Below are positions 50,435 to 61,000 of a stretch of 64,000 nt of DNA, in pieces. Source of the stretch: Candidatus Aalborgicola bjergmarkensis (GTDB lineage: Bacteria > Pseudomonadota > Gammaproteobacteria > Burkholderiales > Burkholderiaceae_C); the NCBI GenBank assembly GCA_016708725.1, contig JADJFE010000015.1, positions 1 through 64,000 of the forward strand. The letters run 5' to 3'. Position 1 is the first letter of the stretch; each line of letters opens with the position of its first letter. The translations under genes were made by a program, and so were the position numbers. The notes below the pieces were generated by a model, which was not told where the DNA came from, did no database searches, and worked only from the letters and a program-made list of their open reading frames with translations.

Positions 50435-53322
50435 CAGACAAAGGAGCGGGGGGCACCCGCACCGTACAGGTTGCTATGGCAGCGGCCACACAGCGTCGGG
50501 TGCTCTGGATGAACGCCCACATCGTCGCAGTAGTGCCAGCAACGCTCGCATTTTGTGCCATTTGAGGCTGTAACTCCCACCGATAGAGCGGGGCCAGCTA
50601 TTAAACTAATAGTAGACGTAATAAAGGCGAATTTCAGATCCGCGCCCAGGCTGGACAGCAGGGCATGGTCATCGGGTGCCACCGTCAGTGTGACAGCAGC
50701 TTGTAGCGACGAGCCGACCTGACCGGCCGCGCGCAGTCCTTCGATTTCCTTGTTCACCGCTTCGCGGATGGCGCGGATGCGCTCCCATTTGGCCAGCAAA
50801 GCGGTATCGGGTGTCGGCAGCGGGGCAAAGCCATCCATGAAGATCGACACGCGACTGGCTTGCGGTGTTTTGCCTTCGGCACCCAGCACAGCCCAGGCTT
50901 CTTCGGCGGTAAAACTCAAAAACGGCGCCATCCAGCGCAGCATGGCCTGCGTGATTTGCCACAGCGCCGTTTGCGCCGAGCGCCGCGCCAATCCGGATGC
51001 GGGCGTGGTGTAGAGACGGTCTTTGAGAATGTCGAGGTAAAAAGCGCCCAGATCCTCGCTGCAAAAGGTTTGCAAGCGGGCAACCACCGGATGGAATTCG
51101 TATTGCTCGAAGTGCGTCAGGATGGCGCTTTGCAGTTGCGCGCTCAGGCTCAGGGCGTAACGGTCGATTTCCAGCAGCTGGTCGTGTGGCACCGTGTCCT
51201 TGGCCGGATCAAAGTCGCTGACATTGGCCAGGAGAAACTTCAAGGTGTTGCGGATGCGACGGTAGGTATCGACCACGCGCGCCAGAATCTTGTCGTCGAT
51301 GTTGAGGTCGCCTGAATAGTCGGTGGCTGCCACCCACAGGCGCACGATTTCGGCGCCGAGTTTGGTGGTCACGGTCTGCGGATCGACGGTATTGCCCAGG
51401 CTCTTGCTCATCTTGCGGCCCTGGCCATCGGTGGCAAAGCCGTGGGTCAAGAGGCCCCGGTAGGGCGCGCGGTCATACAGCGCACAGCCCAGCAGCAGCG
51501 CGCTGTGGAACCAGCCCCGGTGCTGGTCGTGGCCTTCCAGGTACAAATCGGCCTCGGGGCTTGAATTGTCAGAACTGGCGTGGTAGGGCAGACGGGGATA
51601 GGCGTCCTTATGGCTGCCGCGCAGCACGTGCTCGAAGGTCGCGCCCGAGTCGAACCAGACTTCCAGAATGTCGCTGCTCTTGGTGTAATGCGCAGCGTCC
51701 GCCTCTCCCAGAATATCCTGCGCGCTCACCCGGCTCCAGGCTTCAATGCCGCCCTGCTCCACAATGTCTGCGGCCTTGTCCAGAATCGCCAGCGTGTCGG
51801 GGTGCAACTCGCCCGTGTCCTTGTGCAAAAAGAACGGCAATGGCACGCCCCAGTTGCGCTGGCGGCTGATGCACCAGTCGGGCCGGTTGGCAATCATGTC
51901 ACGCAGGCGTGCCTTGCCGCTGGCCGGGTAAAACTGGGTCGCTTCGATGGCGTCCAGCGCCAATGCGCGCAAGCTGCGGCTGGCCTTGTCGGTGGTGAAC
52001 ACGCCCTCCCCTGCATCCATGCGGATAAACCACTGGGCGGCGGCGCGGTAGATCACCGGCGTTTTATGGCGCCAGCAATGCGGGTAGCTGTGCGTGACCG
52101 GGCTGGTGGTCAGCAGCCGATCACTCTGCCCCAGCACTTCAAGGACACGCGCACAGGCTTTCCAGATATTCATGCCACCAAACAAGGGCAAATCCTCGCT
52201 GTACTGGCCGTTGCCCTGCACCGGATTCAGAATCTGGTCGTAGTGCATGCCATGCGCCATGCAGCTGTGGAAGTCCTCCACACCGTAAGCGGGTGCGGAA
52301 TGCACGATGCCCGTACCGTCGGTTGCGCTGACGTAATCGGCCAGATAAACCGGCGCCAGACGCTGGTAACCAGCGTGCACATCAAATAGCGGGTGGCGGA
52401 AATTCAGCCGGTCCAGTTTGGCGCCCGACGTGGTGGCAATGACCGTGCCCGCCAATTTGTAGCGTTCCAGGCAAGAGGTAACCAGACTTTCGGCCAGCAC
52501 CAGAAAGCCGCGTGGCGTATCGACCAGCGCATACGTCAGCTCCGGGTGGGCGTTAAGCGCCTGGTTAGCCGGAATGGTCCAGGCGGTCGTGGTCCAGATC
52601 ACGGTAAAGGCTTTTTTTGTTGAATCGGGCAGTTGCGCCAGACCAAAGGCGGCGGCCAATACTGCAGGATCATCGGCTTCAAACGCCACATCCAGCGTGT
52701 CGCTCTTCTTGTCGGCGTATTCAATTTCGAACTCGGCCAGACTGGAGCAGCAATCGAAGCACCAGTACACGGGCTTCAAGCCCCGGTAGACGAAACCGCG
52801 CTCGACCACGCGCTTGAAGGCGCGAATCTGCCCGCCCTCGTTGGCCGGGTCCATGGTGCGGTAGGGGCGCTCCCAGTCGCCCAGCACGCCCAGGCGCTTG
52901 AAATCTTCGCGTTGCTGGTTAATCTGCTCGCTGGCATACGCGCGGCTTTTGGATTGCATGTCGTCACGGCTCAGATGGCGGCCATGCAGTTTTTCAATCG
53001 CGTTTTCAATCGGCAGACCATGGCAGTCCCAGCCGGGAATGTATTGCGCATCAAACCCGGCCAATTGTCGGGACTTGACGATCATGTCCTTGAGCACCTT
53101 GTTCAGTGCATGGCCGATGTGAATCTTGCCATTGGCGTAGGGCGGGCCGTCGTGCAGCACAAAGAGCGGCGCACCCGCACGCACCGCGCGCAACTTCTGG
53201 TACAGGCCCTGTTCGTTCCAGTCCTTGACCCAACCCGGTTCGCGCTTGGGCAAATCGCCGCGCATCGGAAACGGTGTGTCGGGCAGGTTCAGGGTGCTGC
53301 GGTAATCAACTTTGTCAGTCAT
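50434..53322 (-). CDS. ileS: Isoleucyl-tRNA synthetase, 962 aa
   Basis: Charges tRNA-Ile with isoleucine. The class I motifs are visible: HIGH in PYANGKIHIGHALNK (residues about 61-75) and KMSKS in GRKMSKSLGNTV. An editing (CP1) domain lies between. The C-terminal zinc finger uses CERCWHYCDDVG and LCGRCHSNLYG. Just before the finger, ITSTISLIAGPALSVGV is encoded by sequence that matches an end of the MITE family (50580-50610). Insertion of about 10 residues there would be tolerated on the surface. It overlaps lspA and is 44 bp downstream of ribF. Confidence 0.97.
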   Translation of the reverse strand: MTDKVDYRSTLNLPDTPFPMRGDLPKREPGWVKDWNEQGLYQKLRAVRAGAPLFVLHDGPPYANGKIHIGHALNKVLKDMIVKSRQLAGFDAQYIPGWDCHGLPIENAIEKLHGRHLSRDDMQSKSRAYASEQINQQREDFKRLGVLGDWERPYRTMDPANEGGQIRAFKRVVERGFVYRGLKPVYWCFDCCSSLAEFEIEYADKKSDTLDVAFEADDPAVLAAAFGLAQLPDSTKKAFTVIWTTTAWTIPANQALNAHPELTYALVDTPRGFLVLAESLVTSCLERYKLAGTVIATTSGAKLDRLNFRHPLFDVHAGYQRLAPVYLADYVSATDGTGIVHSAPAYGVEDFHSCMAHGMHYDQILNPVQGNGQYSEDLPLFGGMNIWKACARVLEVLGQSDRLLTTSPVTHSYPHCWRHKTPVIYRAAAQWFIRMDAGEGVFTTDKASRSLRALALDAIEATQFYPASGKARLRDMIANRPDWCISRQRNWGVPLPFFLHKDTGELHPDTLAILDKAADIVEQGGIEAWSRVSAQDILGEADAAHYTKSSDILEVWFDSGATFEHVLRGSHKDAYPRLPYHASSDNSSPEADLYLEGHDQHRGWFHSALLLGCALYDRAPYRGLLTHGFATDGQGRKMSKSLGNTVDPQTVTTKLGAEIVRLWVAATDYSGDLNIDDKILARVVDTYRRIRNTLKFLLANVSDFDPAKDTVPHDQLLEIDRYALSLSAQLQSAILTHFEQYEFHPVVARLQTFCSEDLGAFYLDILKDRLYTTPASGLARRSAQTALWQITQAMLRWMAPFLSFTAEEAWAVLGAEGKTPQASRVSIFMDGFAPLPTPDTALLAKWERIRAIREAVNKEIEGLRAAGQVGSSLQAAVTLTVAPDDHALLSSLGADLKFAFITSTISLIAGPALSVGVTASNGTKCERCWHYCDDVGVHPEHPTLCGRCHSNLYGAGAPRSFV

Positions 53323-53366
53323 GGCAAGCTCAATTCAGGAGATCAGGAGATGAAAAAGTAGCCCGG

Positions 53367-54341
53367 TCAGATGCGGGCGGCGAACCAGGCCAGCGCGTCC
53401 TCGCAGTCCTGGCGGATGCCCTGGGTCAAGGCGTCAAGGCCGTCGTATTTGCGTTCGTCATGCAGCTTGTGCAGCAACTCGACGCGAATGATTCTACCGT
53501 AGGCACCCTCAGCACCTAGTGCCGACGGCCAGTCAAAACAATGGGTTTCAAGCAGCACGCGCCCGCCGTTGACATCGTCGGGATCGAGCGAGGGGCGCAC
53601 GCCCAGATTGGCCACCCCCGGAATCGGGCGGTGCGTCAGTCCATGCACCTGTACCGCAAAAATGCCACTGGCAGCCGGCTTCCAATGCGCAAAGCGCAGA
53701 TTCAGCGTCTTGAACCCCAGGGTGCGCCCGAGCTTGCGCCCATGCAGTACATGGCCAGAAATACAGTAGGGCCGACCCAGCAAACGGGCCACGTCACGCA
53801 TGCGCCCCTGCCCCAGTGCCTCACGCACGGCCGAGCTGGAAACACGCAGGCCATGCACTTCGTAACTATTCATGCGCGCCACATCAAAACCCTGCAGATC
53901 ACCAGCAGCATCGAGCAAGGCATAGTCTCCGGCGCGCTGTGCGCCAAAGCGAAAATCGTCACCAACCAGAACATAACGCGCCCCCAGCCCGGCCACGAGC
54001 ACCTTATCAATGAATGCCTGGGGTGTTTGCGCTGCCAGCCGGGCATCAAACGGCAGAATCACGGTCTGATCGACACCACACTGCGCCAGGTCTTCGAGCT
54101 TGTCACGCAGCGTACCCACGCGCGCGGGGGCTATATCTGGCTTTTTATACAGTGCAGCAAAATAATCGCGTGGGTGTGGCTCGAATGTCAGCACACAACT
54201 GGGCACACCCCGCTGCTGGGCCTCGCTGCGCAACAGCGCCAGCATGGCACGGTGCCCCCGGTGCACGCCATCAAAGTTGCCAATCGTCAACGCACAGGCA
54301 GGTGCAACGCCAGGGTGGTGGAAACCGCGAAAAACGTTCAT
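53367..54341 (-). CDS. ribF: Bifunctional riboflavin kinase / FAD synthetase, 324 aa
   Basis: Makes FMN from riboflavin and FAD from FMN. The N-terminal FAD-synthetase has ALTIGNFDGVHRGHRAMLALLRSEA and VLVGDDFRFGAQRAGD, the HxGH-like and ATP-binding motifs. The C-terminal riboflavin kinase begins near YCISGHVLHGRKLGRTLGFKTLNL (PTxN-like motif) and continues VANLGVRPSLDPDDVNGGRVLLETHCFDW. Length is normal. First gene of the ribF-ileS-lspA operon; divergent from prfC. Confidence 0.96.
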   Translation of the reverse strand: MNVFRGFHHPGVAPACALTIGNFDGVHRGHRAMLALLRSEAQQRGVPSCVLTFEPHPRDYFAALYKKPDIAPARVGTLRDKLEDLAQCGVDQTVILPFDARLAAQTPQAFIDKVLVAGLGARYVLVGDDFRFGAQRAGDYALLDAAGDLQGFDVARMNSYEVHGLRVSSSAVREALGQGRMRDVARLLGRPYCISGHVLHGRKLGRTLGFKTLNLRFAHWKPAASGIFAVQVHGLTHRPIPGVANLGVRPSLDPDDVNGGRVLLETHCFDWPSALGAEGAYGRIIRVELLHKLHDERKYDGLDALTQGIRQDCEDALAWFAARI

Positions 54342-54449
54342 AGATTGCCTTGACAGGTTGCCTTCAGATTGTCTTGTAAGAGGGCGCTATTGTGACGCAG
54401 CAGGGCGGCTCTAAAATCGCACCCCCCTTCTATCTACCCCTCCCCCACC

Positions 54450-56081
54450 GTGTCTTTTTCCGCCGAAACCCGCCGCCGCCGTACTTTTGCCATTATTTCC
54501 CACCCGGACGCGGGTAAAACCACGCTCACCGAAAAACTGTTGCTGTTTTCCGGTGCCATCCAGATTGCCGGCAGCGTCAAGGCACGCAAGGCCAGTCGGC
54601 ATGCCACCAGCGACTGGATGGAAATTGAAAAGCAACGCGGCATTTCCGTCGCCTCCAGCGTGATGCAGATGGTCTACCGGGACCACGTGATCAACCTGCT
54701 CGACACACCCGGACACAAGGACTTCTCGGAAGACACCTACCGGGTGCTCACCGCTGTCGATTCGGCGCTCATGGTGATTGATGCAGCCAATGGCGTGGAG
54801 TCGCAAACACGGCGCCTGATCGAGGTCTGCCGCCAGCGCGACACGCCCATCATCACCTTCGTCAACAAGATGGACCGCGAGGTGCGTGAGCCGCTCGACA
54901 TCCTGGACGAAATCGAGCGTGAACTGGGCATGCCCTGTGTGCCCATGACCTGGCCCGTCGGTCAGGGCAAGACATTTGGCGGCATCATCAACCTGCGCAG
55001 CCGCGTGATGACCGTATTCGATGCCGGAAGCGAGCGCCGCCCGCAGGACTTTGAGCTGATCCCGGTCACCGATACCGAAACGCTGACACGGCGCTTTCAC
55101 TTCGAGATTGACGCCGCCTTCGAGAGCATGGAGCTGGCCGTGGGCGCCTCGCCCGAGTGGGACCATGCAGCCTTTCTGGCGGGCAAACAGACGCCGGTGT
55201 TTTTCGGCTCGGGTGTGAATAACTTTGGTGTGATGGAAGTGCTGGATGCGCTGGTCGATCTGGCCCCCAGCCCCCAAAGCCGCACCAGCACCACGCTGGT
55301 CAACCGCCAGCCAGTGGTGACTGAAGTGCAGCCCGACTCTGCTGCATTCAGTGGCGTGGTGTTCAAGGTACAGGCCAATATGGACGCCAACCACCGCGAC
55401 CGCATCGCCTTCGTGCGTGTGGCCAGTGGCAAATACACGCCCGGTATGAAACTCAAGGTGCAGCGCACCGCCAAGGAATTGCGCCCCACGAGCGTGGTAA
55501 CTTTCATGAGCCAACGCCGCGAGGCGGTAGAAGAAGCCTATGCGGGCGACATCATCGGCTTTACCACGCATGGCGGCGTGCAGCTGGGCGACAGCATCAC
55601 CGATGGTTCCGTGAACCTGCAATACACCGGCTTGCCCTTCTTTGCGCCGGAAATGTTCATGACCGTGGTGCTGAGAAACCCCTTGCGCACCAAGCAACTC
55701 CAGCAAGGCCTGGCCCAGCTGGGCGAGGAAGGCGCGATTCAGGTGTTTCGCCCCGAAGCCGGCGGCAACATGCTGCTGGGTGCGGTGGGACAGCTGCAAT
55801 TCGAGGTGGTACAGCATCGCCTGAAAAGCGAATACGACGCCGACATCCGGCTGGAGAGCAGCCAGTACACCGGCGCACGCTGGATCACCGCCGACACACC
55901 CGACGAACTGCGCCAGTTTGTCAACGCCTACCCGCAGCGCATGGCACGCGACGCCGCCGATACACTGGCCTATTTATGCACCAGCCCCTACGACGTGCGC
56001 CTGGCGCAAGAGCGTTTTCCCAAAATCCACTTTCACCCCTTGCGCGAGCACGCGGGGTTGGCGCTGCAAGCGGCGATGTGA
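54450..56081 (+). CDS. prfC: Peptide chain release factor 3, 543 aa
   Basis: RF3 is the GTPase that removes RF1/RF2 from the ribosome after termination. G1: HPDAGKTTLTEKLL (residues about 18-31); G3: DTPGHKDF (about 87-94); G4: NKMDR (about 141-145). The beta-barrel domain II and the RF3 C-terminal domain (LRTKQLQQGLAQLGEEGAIQVFRP, GAVGQLQFEVVQHRLKSEY) follow. The start is a GTG at 54450 with no strong ribosome-binding site. Length is normal (about 530). Confidence 0.96.
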   Translation: MSFSAETRRRRTFAIISHPDAGKTTLTEKLLLFSGAIQIAGSVKARKASRHATSDWMEIEKQRGISVASSVMQMVYRDHVINLLDTPGHKDFSEDTYRVLTAVDSALMVIDAANGVESQTRRLIEVCRQRDTPIITFVNKMDREVREPLDILDEIERELGMPCVPMTWPVGQGKTFGGIINLRSRVMTVFDAGSERRPQDFELIPVTDTETLTRRFHFEIDAAFESMELAVGASPEWDHAAFLAGKQTPVFFGSGVNNFGVMEVLDALVDLAPSPQSRTSTTLVNRQPVVTEVQPDSAAFSGVVFKVQANMDANHRDRIAFVRVASGKYTPGMKLKVQRTAKELRPTSVVTFMSQRREAVEEAYAGDIIGFTTHGGVQLGDSITDGSVNLQYTGLPFFAPEMFMTVVLRNPLRTKQLQQGLAQLGEEGAIQVFRPEAGGNMLLGAVGQLQFEVVQHRLKSEYDADIRLESSQYTGARWITADTPDELRQFVNAYPQRMARDAADTLAYLCTSPYDVRLAQERFPKIHFHPLREHAGLALQAAM

Positions 56082-56112
56082 ATAAACAGATTGAACTTGA
56101 AGAGGTGCCAAA

Positions 56113-57225
56113 ATGACCGAATTCGTCCGAAGTCTCGACATACAAGGCTTTCGGGTGCTGTCCAAACTGCACATTGCCCCTTTTGGCAGGGTCAATCTGA
56201 TTACAGGCAGGAACAATACCGGCAAATCCTCTTTGCTCGAAGCCATCCGGATTCTGGTCACTGGCGGTTCATTGCGAACCTTATTCGATATTCTCAACTA
56301 CCGCGAAGAACTCACCGAATCTGAACGAACCTATCAAACAACCGATCCCGCACCCTTTTGCAATCTGTTTACCGACTTCCCTGCCCCGGCAGCGAACATG
56401 CATGGTTTTTCCATTGTGGCCGAAGGTGCACTATCACCACCGCATACGCGCATTGACGCGCGCGTTGGCTGGTTTGTCCGAAGGTCAGACCCTGATCGTC
56501 AGGCATTTTCCTATGAACGTGCAAGCGCCGACCCGTTTGGCGATATGGATGCATTTCCAGCCCTGGAGATCAGTATCGCAGGACGCCAACGCATCGTGCC
56601 ACTGGATAGACTGCAACGACGGTTGCCACTGCGCATGGAGGCCGACCCCCACCCGTTTGCCTGCGTCTACCTTGACCCCTTCAGCTCCCGCTCCACCGGC
56701 CAGATGGGGGTACTTTGGGATGCCATTGCCTTGACCGATGTGGAGCCTGAAATCGTCAAAGCCTTGCAGATCGTTGCCAGTGATATTCAAGCAATTTCCT
56801 TCGTTGGCAGCGACGAACGCGGCACCCGTGCGCGCACGGCCATTGCACGCAGCAAGGTGCACGCTTCCCCGATACCGTTGCGCACCTTCGGCGATGGCGT
56901 CAATCGTCTCTTTGGCATCATCTTGTCGCTGTGCAATGCACGCAATGGCGTACTACTGATTGATGAAATCGAAAACGGATTGCATCACTCGGTACAGACT
57001 GAAATCTGGCGCACCATCTTTCGTCTTGCAAGCACCCTTAACGTCCAGGTTTTCGCCACCTCACACAGCTGGGACTGCGTGGACGCTTTTCAGCAAGCGG
57101 CCAACGAGAGTCTGCAAGATGGCGTGCTCGTGCGCCTCTCCAAGGTGGGGCAACACATCGTTCCAACGCTGTTTACTGAAAAGGAACTGGCAATCGCTAC
57201 CCGTGACCAGATCGAGGTGCGTTGA
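56113..57225 (+). CDS. ABC/OLD-type ATPase of a two-gene module, 370 aa
   Basis: The N-terminus FVRSLDIQGFRVLSKLHIAPFGRVNLITGRNNTGKSSLLEAIRIL carries a Walker A (GRNNTGKSS, residues about 33-41) in the SMC/RecF/OLD style, where the protein begins 'i.gFR.....l...g..nli.G.N..GKSsllEAi'. The Walker B is LLIDEIENGLHHS (about 288-300), followed by the D-loop and switch FATSHSWDCVDAF. It is an AAA_15/AAA_21 family ATPase. The next gene overlaps the transcript with a 2-bp gap and has a DUF3226/TOPRIM fold. In OLD nucleases these two parts form one protein; here they are split. The start is ATG 56113. Possible defence role is inference. Confidence 0.8.
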   Translation: MTEFVRSLDIQGFRVLSKLHIAPFGRVNLITGRNNTGKSSLLEAIRILVTGGSLRTLFDILNYREELTESERTYQTTDPAPFCNLFTDFPAPAANMHGFSIVAEGALSPPHTRIDARVGWFVRRSDPDRQAFSYERASADPFGDMDAFPALEISIAGRQRIVPLDRLQRRLPLRMEADPHPFACVYLDPFSSRSTGQMGVLWDAIALTDVEPEIVKALQIVASDIQAISFVGSDERGTRARTAIARSKVHASPIPLRTFGDGVNRLFGIILSLCNARNGVLLIDEIENGLHHSVQTEIWRTIFRLASTLNVQVFATSHSWDCVDAFQQAANESLQDGVLVRLSKVGQHIVPTLFTEKELAIATRDQIEVR

Positions 57226-57227
57226 AA

Positions 57228-57857
57228 ATGGCCGACAAACGTGTGCTGATGGTCGAGGGCAGTGATGACGCGCATGTGGTCAAACACATTTGCGGTGAAA
57301 GACGGCTTGGGACAATAGAAACCATCCATCCTTACGGCGGCAAGGATGCGCTGCTCGACAGCATTGGCGTGCGGCTGAAAGAGAGCGGTATTGCGGTGTT
57401 GGGCATTCTGCTGGACGCCGATACCGATCTTCAGGCACGGTGGCAGTCTGTTGTACACCGCCTGCAACAGGCCGGTTATCCACATATCCCGGAAACACCG
57501 GACCCTGATGGAACCGTTATCACTGCTCCTGCGAACACCTTGTTGCCGCGCGTTGGCATCTGGTTGATGCCCGATAACCGTGTGCCCGGCATCCTGGAGG
57601 ACTTTCTACGATTTCTCGTACCAGAAAACGATCCACTGTTCGCCCATGTCGAACAGTCGCTCGACACAATTCCATCGGGCCAACGCCGCTTTCACGACCT
57701 TAAAAAAACCAAGGCCAAGATGCACACCTGGCTTGCTTGGCAGGAAGAACCCGGCAAGCCCTTCGGTCAGGCGATCACCGCACGGTACATTGACCCCGAT
57801 CTCCCTGCCGCCAACAGCTTTGTGCGCTGGCTACAGCGGACATTTTTTGCACCATGA
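57228..57857 (+). CDS. DUF3226 (TOPRIM-like) protein, 209 aa
   Basis: The start KRVLMVEGSDDAHVVKHIC contains EGxDD (conserved Glu), and VLGILLDADTDLQARW contains the DxD of a TOPRIM nuclease/primase fold (residues about 60-70). The rest (PNTLLPRVGIWLMPDNRVPGILEDFLRFL and HTWLAWQEEPGKPFGQAITARYID, as family text) fits DUF3226. ATG 57228 lies two bases after the ATPase stop, so the genes are coupled. DUF3226 with an AAA ATPase is a frequent pair in accessory islands. Enzyme activity is not proven. Confidence 0.82.
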   Translation: MADKRVLMVEGSDDAHVVKHICGERRLGTIETIHPYGGKDALLDSIGVRLKESGIAVLGILLDADTDLQARWQSVVHRLQQAGYPHIPETPDPDGTVITAPANTLLPRVGIWLMPDNRVPGILEDFLRFLVPENDPLFAHVEQSLDTIPSGQRRFHDLKKTKAKMHTWLAWQEEPGKPFGQAITARYIDPDLPAANSFVRWLQRTFFAP

Positions 57858-58072
57858 CCCAACAACACAACCACGTGTTACATGGCGGCACCGTCATGGC
57901 TGGGCATGGTGGGCGGTGTTGCTATACCGTACCACACGGTTCAACCGCCAGCGATGTGAATCCGGAACTTTGGCCGTGATTTGATCAAAATGCGATACTG
58001 GGTCTGGTGCGGTTGAATTTCCCCTTCACCCGCTATCCGCCTGCCCTCCCATTCTTCAACAGGAGCACCGCC

Positions 58073-61000
58073 ATGCGTCAACGTGACTGCCACCGCTTTT
58101 TTTCCCTATTGGCTCTGGTAACGGGTTTGCTGCTTTATCCCCTCGCCACACTAGCTGCCGATGCAAGCTACACCTTCACCACCCTGGCGGGTGTGGCGGG
58201 TGCACTTGTCAGTAGTGCCGATGGCACGGGCAGTGCGGCGCAATTCAGCGCCCCGCGTGGTCTGGCCGTTGACAGTGCGGGAAACGTCTATGTCGCTGAC
58301 AGCTCAAACCATACCATTCGCAAAATAACTGCTGCCGGAGTTGTCACTACGCTAGCGGGCACCGCTGGCAGCAGCGGGAATACGAACGGAGTCGGTGCAG
58401 CGGCCAGGTTTAATGAACCGTTCGCAGTTGCGGTGGACAGTGCTGGCAACGTTTTTGTTGCTGACACCAACAACAATGCAATCCGCAAGATCACGTCAGG
58501 CGGCGTGGTCACGACGCTGGCCGGTGGTAGTGGCCCTGGCACCAATGATGGAATCGGCACAGCGGCCAAGTTCCACGAGCCGCGTGGCATTGCCATCGAC
58601 AGTTCCGGGACTTTGTATGTGGCCGATTATGAGAATGAACTTATTCGCAAGGTGACCTCTGACGGCACTGTCACCACCCTCGCCGGGGGTGCAAACATAA
58701 CCGGGAACACCAATGGCCAGGGGACCGCCGCACGCTTCATGTCGCTACAAGGCATTGCGCTTGACAGTGCCGGAAATATCTACGTAACGGATAGCGGCAA
58801 CCGTGCCGTGCGCAAGATTACCGCCTCTGGATTAGTGACCACGCAGATCGACGGAAGCAACGGGACCTTTGGCCAACCGCGCGGTATTGCCGTGGATGCC
58901 AGTGGTAACCTGTTCGTTGGCGATTACAGCGCCAACGCCGTGAACAAAATCACTTCGGCTGGAAATATTTCCATCTTTGCGGGAACCAAACCCATAGCAG
59001 GCAGTGACGACGGTACCGGTACCAGTGCGCGATTCAATGGTGTATCCGGTATTGCGTTCGACAGTGCGGGCAATCTGTACGTTGCCGACACCCTGAACAA
59101 CACGGTGCGCAAGATTAGCGCATCAGGGGTTGTCACCACCTTTGCCGGTCTGGCCGGTCGCACCAGCAGCGTTGACGGCTCGGCCACGGCAGCCCGTTTC
59201 GAAGACCCTTATGCCATCGCCGCCGACGGCTTTGGCAATCTGTACGTCGCCGACGCTAGCGACCACAGCATCCGAAAAATCACCAGCGATGGCACGGTAA
59301 GCACGTTTGCTGGCAAGGGAGGCAGTTTTGGCAGTACGGATGCTACCGGCTCGGACGCGCGCTTCATGGCTCCGCTCGGTATTGCCGCTGACAGTGCGGG
59401 TAACGTCTATGTCGCCGATACCGGCAACTCCACCGTGCGCAAAATCACGCCCCTGGGCGTCGTCACGACCCTTGCCGGAAGCGCGGGACAGGGCGGCAGC
59501 GCAGATGGCACCGGAACCAGCGCACGCTTCATGAGTCCGTATGGCATCACGGTCGATAGTTCCGGCACGGTGTATGTTGTTGAATCGAGTGCGGTGGTGC
59601 GCCGGATTACTGCCGCCGGGGTTGTAACGACGCTAGCTGGCACTGCCGGCACCAACGGCTTTACCGATGCCACAGGTACTGCGGCGCGCTTTTCGGTACC
59701 GTTTGACATCGCGGTCGATGGCTCAGGCAATCTCTACGTCAGCGACCACGGAAACCACGCGGTACGCAAAGTCACCGCTGCGGGTGTCGTGACCACCTTG
59801 GCGGGGTCGGGCAGTGGCGGCAAGGCGGACGGCACGGGCAGTGCCGCCAGCTTCAAATTCCCATCCGGTATTGCTGCCGACAGTGCGGGCAATGTGTATC
59901 TGGCCGATACCGACAATCAGCTGATCCGCAAGATTACCAGCGCAGGTGTCGTGACGACCATTGCTGGCACCGGTTCCCTGGGTTCAGCTGACGGGATCGG
60001 GACGGCGGCGAGCTTTTACAACCCGAAGGATGTGGCAGTCGATGCCAGCGGCAATCTCTACATCGTTGACCGGAATAATCACACCATACGCAAAGGCACT
60101 GTGCAGAGCACCACTGTGACGGAAGTGCCTGTTTGTACCTTGGGTGCCAATCCGGCGTCCATCGCCGCTGGAAACACTGCAACGCTCACCGCCAGTTGCA
60201 CCCCGGCAGCAAGCAGCTACACCTGGACAGGCGGCACCTGCGCGGGTACCACGGTTGCCACGTGTACGGTCACACCGACCAGCACGACCAGCTACAGCGT
60301 GACGGGTACCAATGCAGGCGGAACGGGAACTGCGGCTAGTGCTACGGTAACGGTAACAGTGACAACCATTTCCGCGCCGGTTTGCACCCTGAGCGCCAAT
60401 CCGTCGAGCATCACCACCGGCAGCAGTTCAACGCTCACCGCCACATGCAATCCGGCTGCAAGCAGCTACATCTGGACGGGTGGCACTTGCGCGGGAGTCA
60501 CCACAGCCGCCTGTACGGTCAGTCCCACAGCGACAACCACCTATACCGTGCAGGGCAGCAACGCAGGCGGCACCAATCAGGCAGCCAGCGCAACCGTAAC
60601 AGTAACAAGCTCAACGACGACCAACACCACGTCCTACACCGTGCCTGGCACGTTGGGTAATGATGTATTCGTTCTCACAGCCGCAAACAACTATTACGGT
60701 GGTGGTGGCAATGACATCTACATCATCAGTCCCAACACCTTGCGCGGCGATGTAACGGCCAAAATCATTGATAGTGAAGGTGATAACCTCATTCAGTTGA
60801 TTGATGGCATGACCATAACAGCCAGTGTTTTCTACACCGATGCCACCCAGCTTACGCTCTCCAGCGGAGCCAGGGTGCAGATATTGGGCGCATCGAAATT
60901 CACGTTTCAACTGGGTGCCAATGCGCTGGCTGGCGATGCAGCGACTGTTTTGACTTACAGCCAGTTTGTCTCCAGCCTGGGAGCCTCCCTGACCGCAGGA

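Noticed and set aside
54411..55817. 468-codon minus-strand frame opposite prfC
   Set aside because: Antisense of RF3, whose GTPase motifs are clear.
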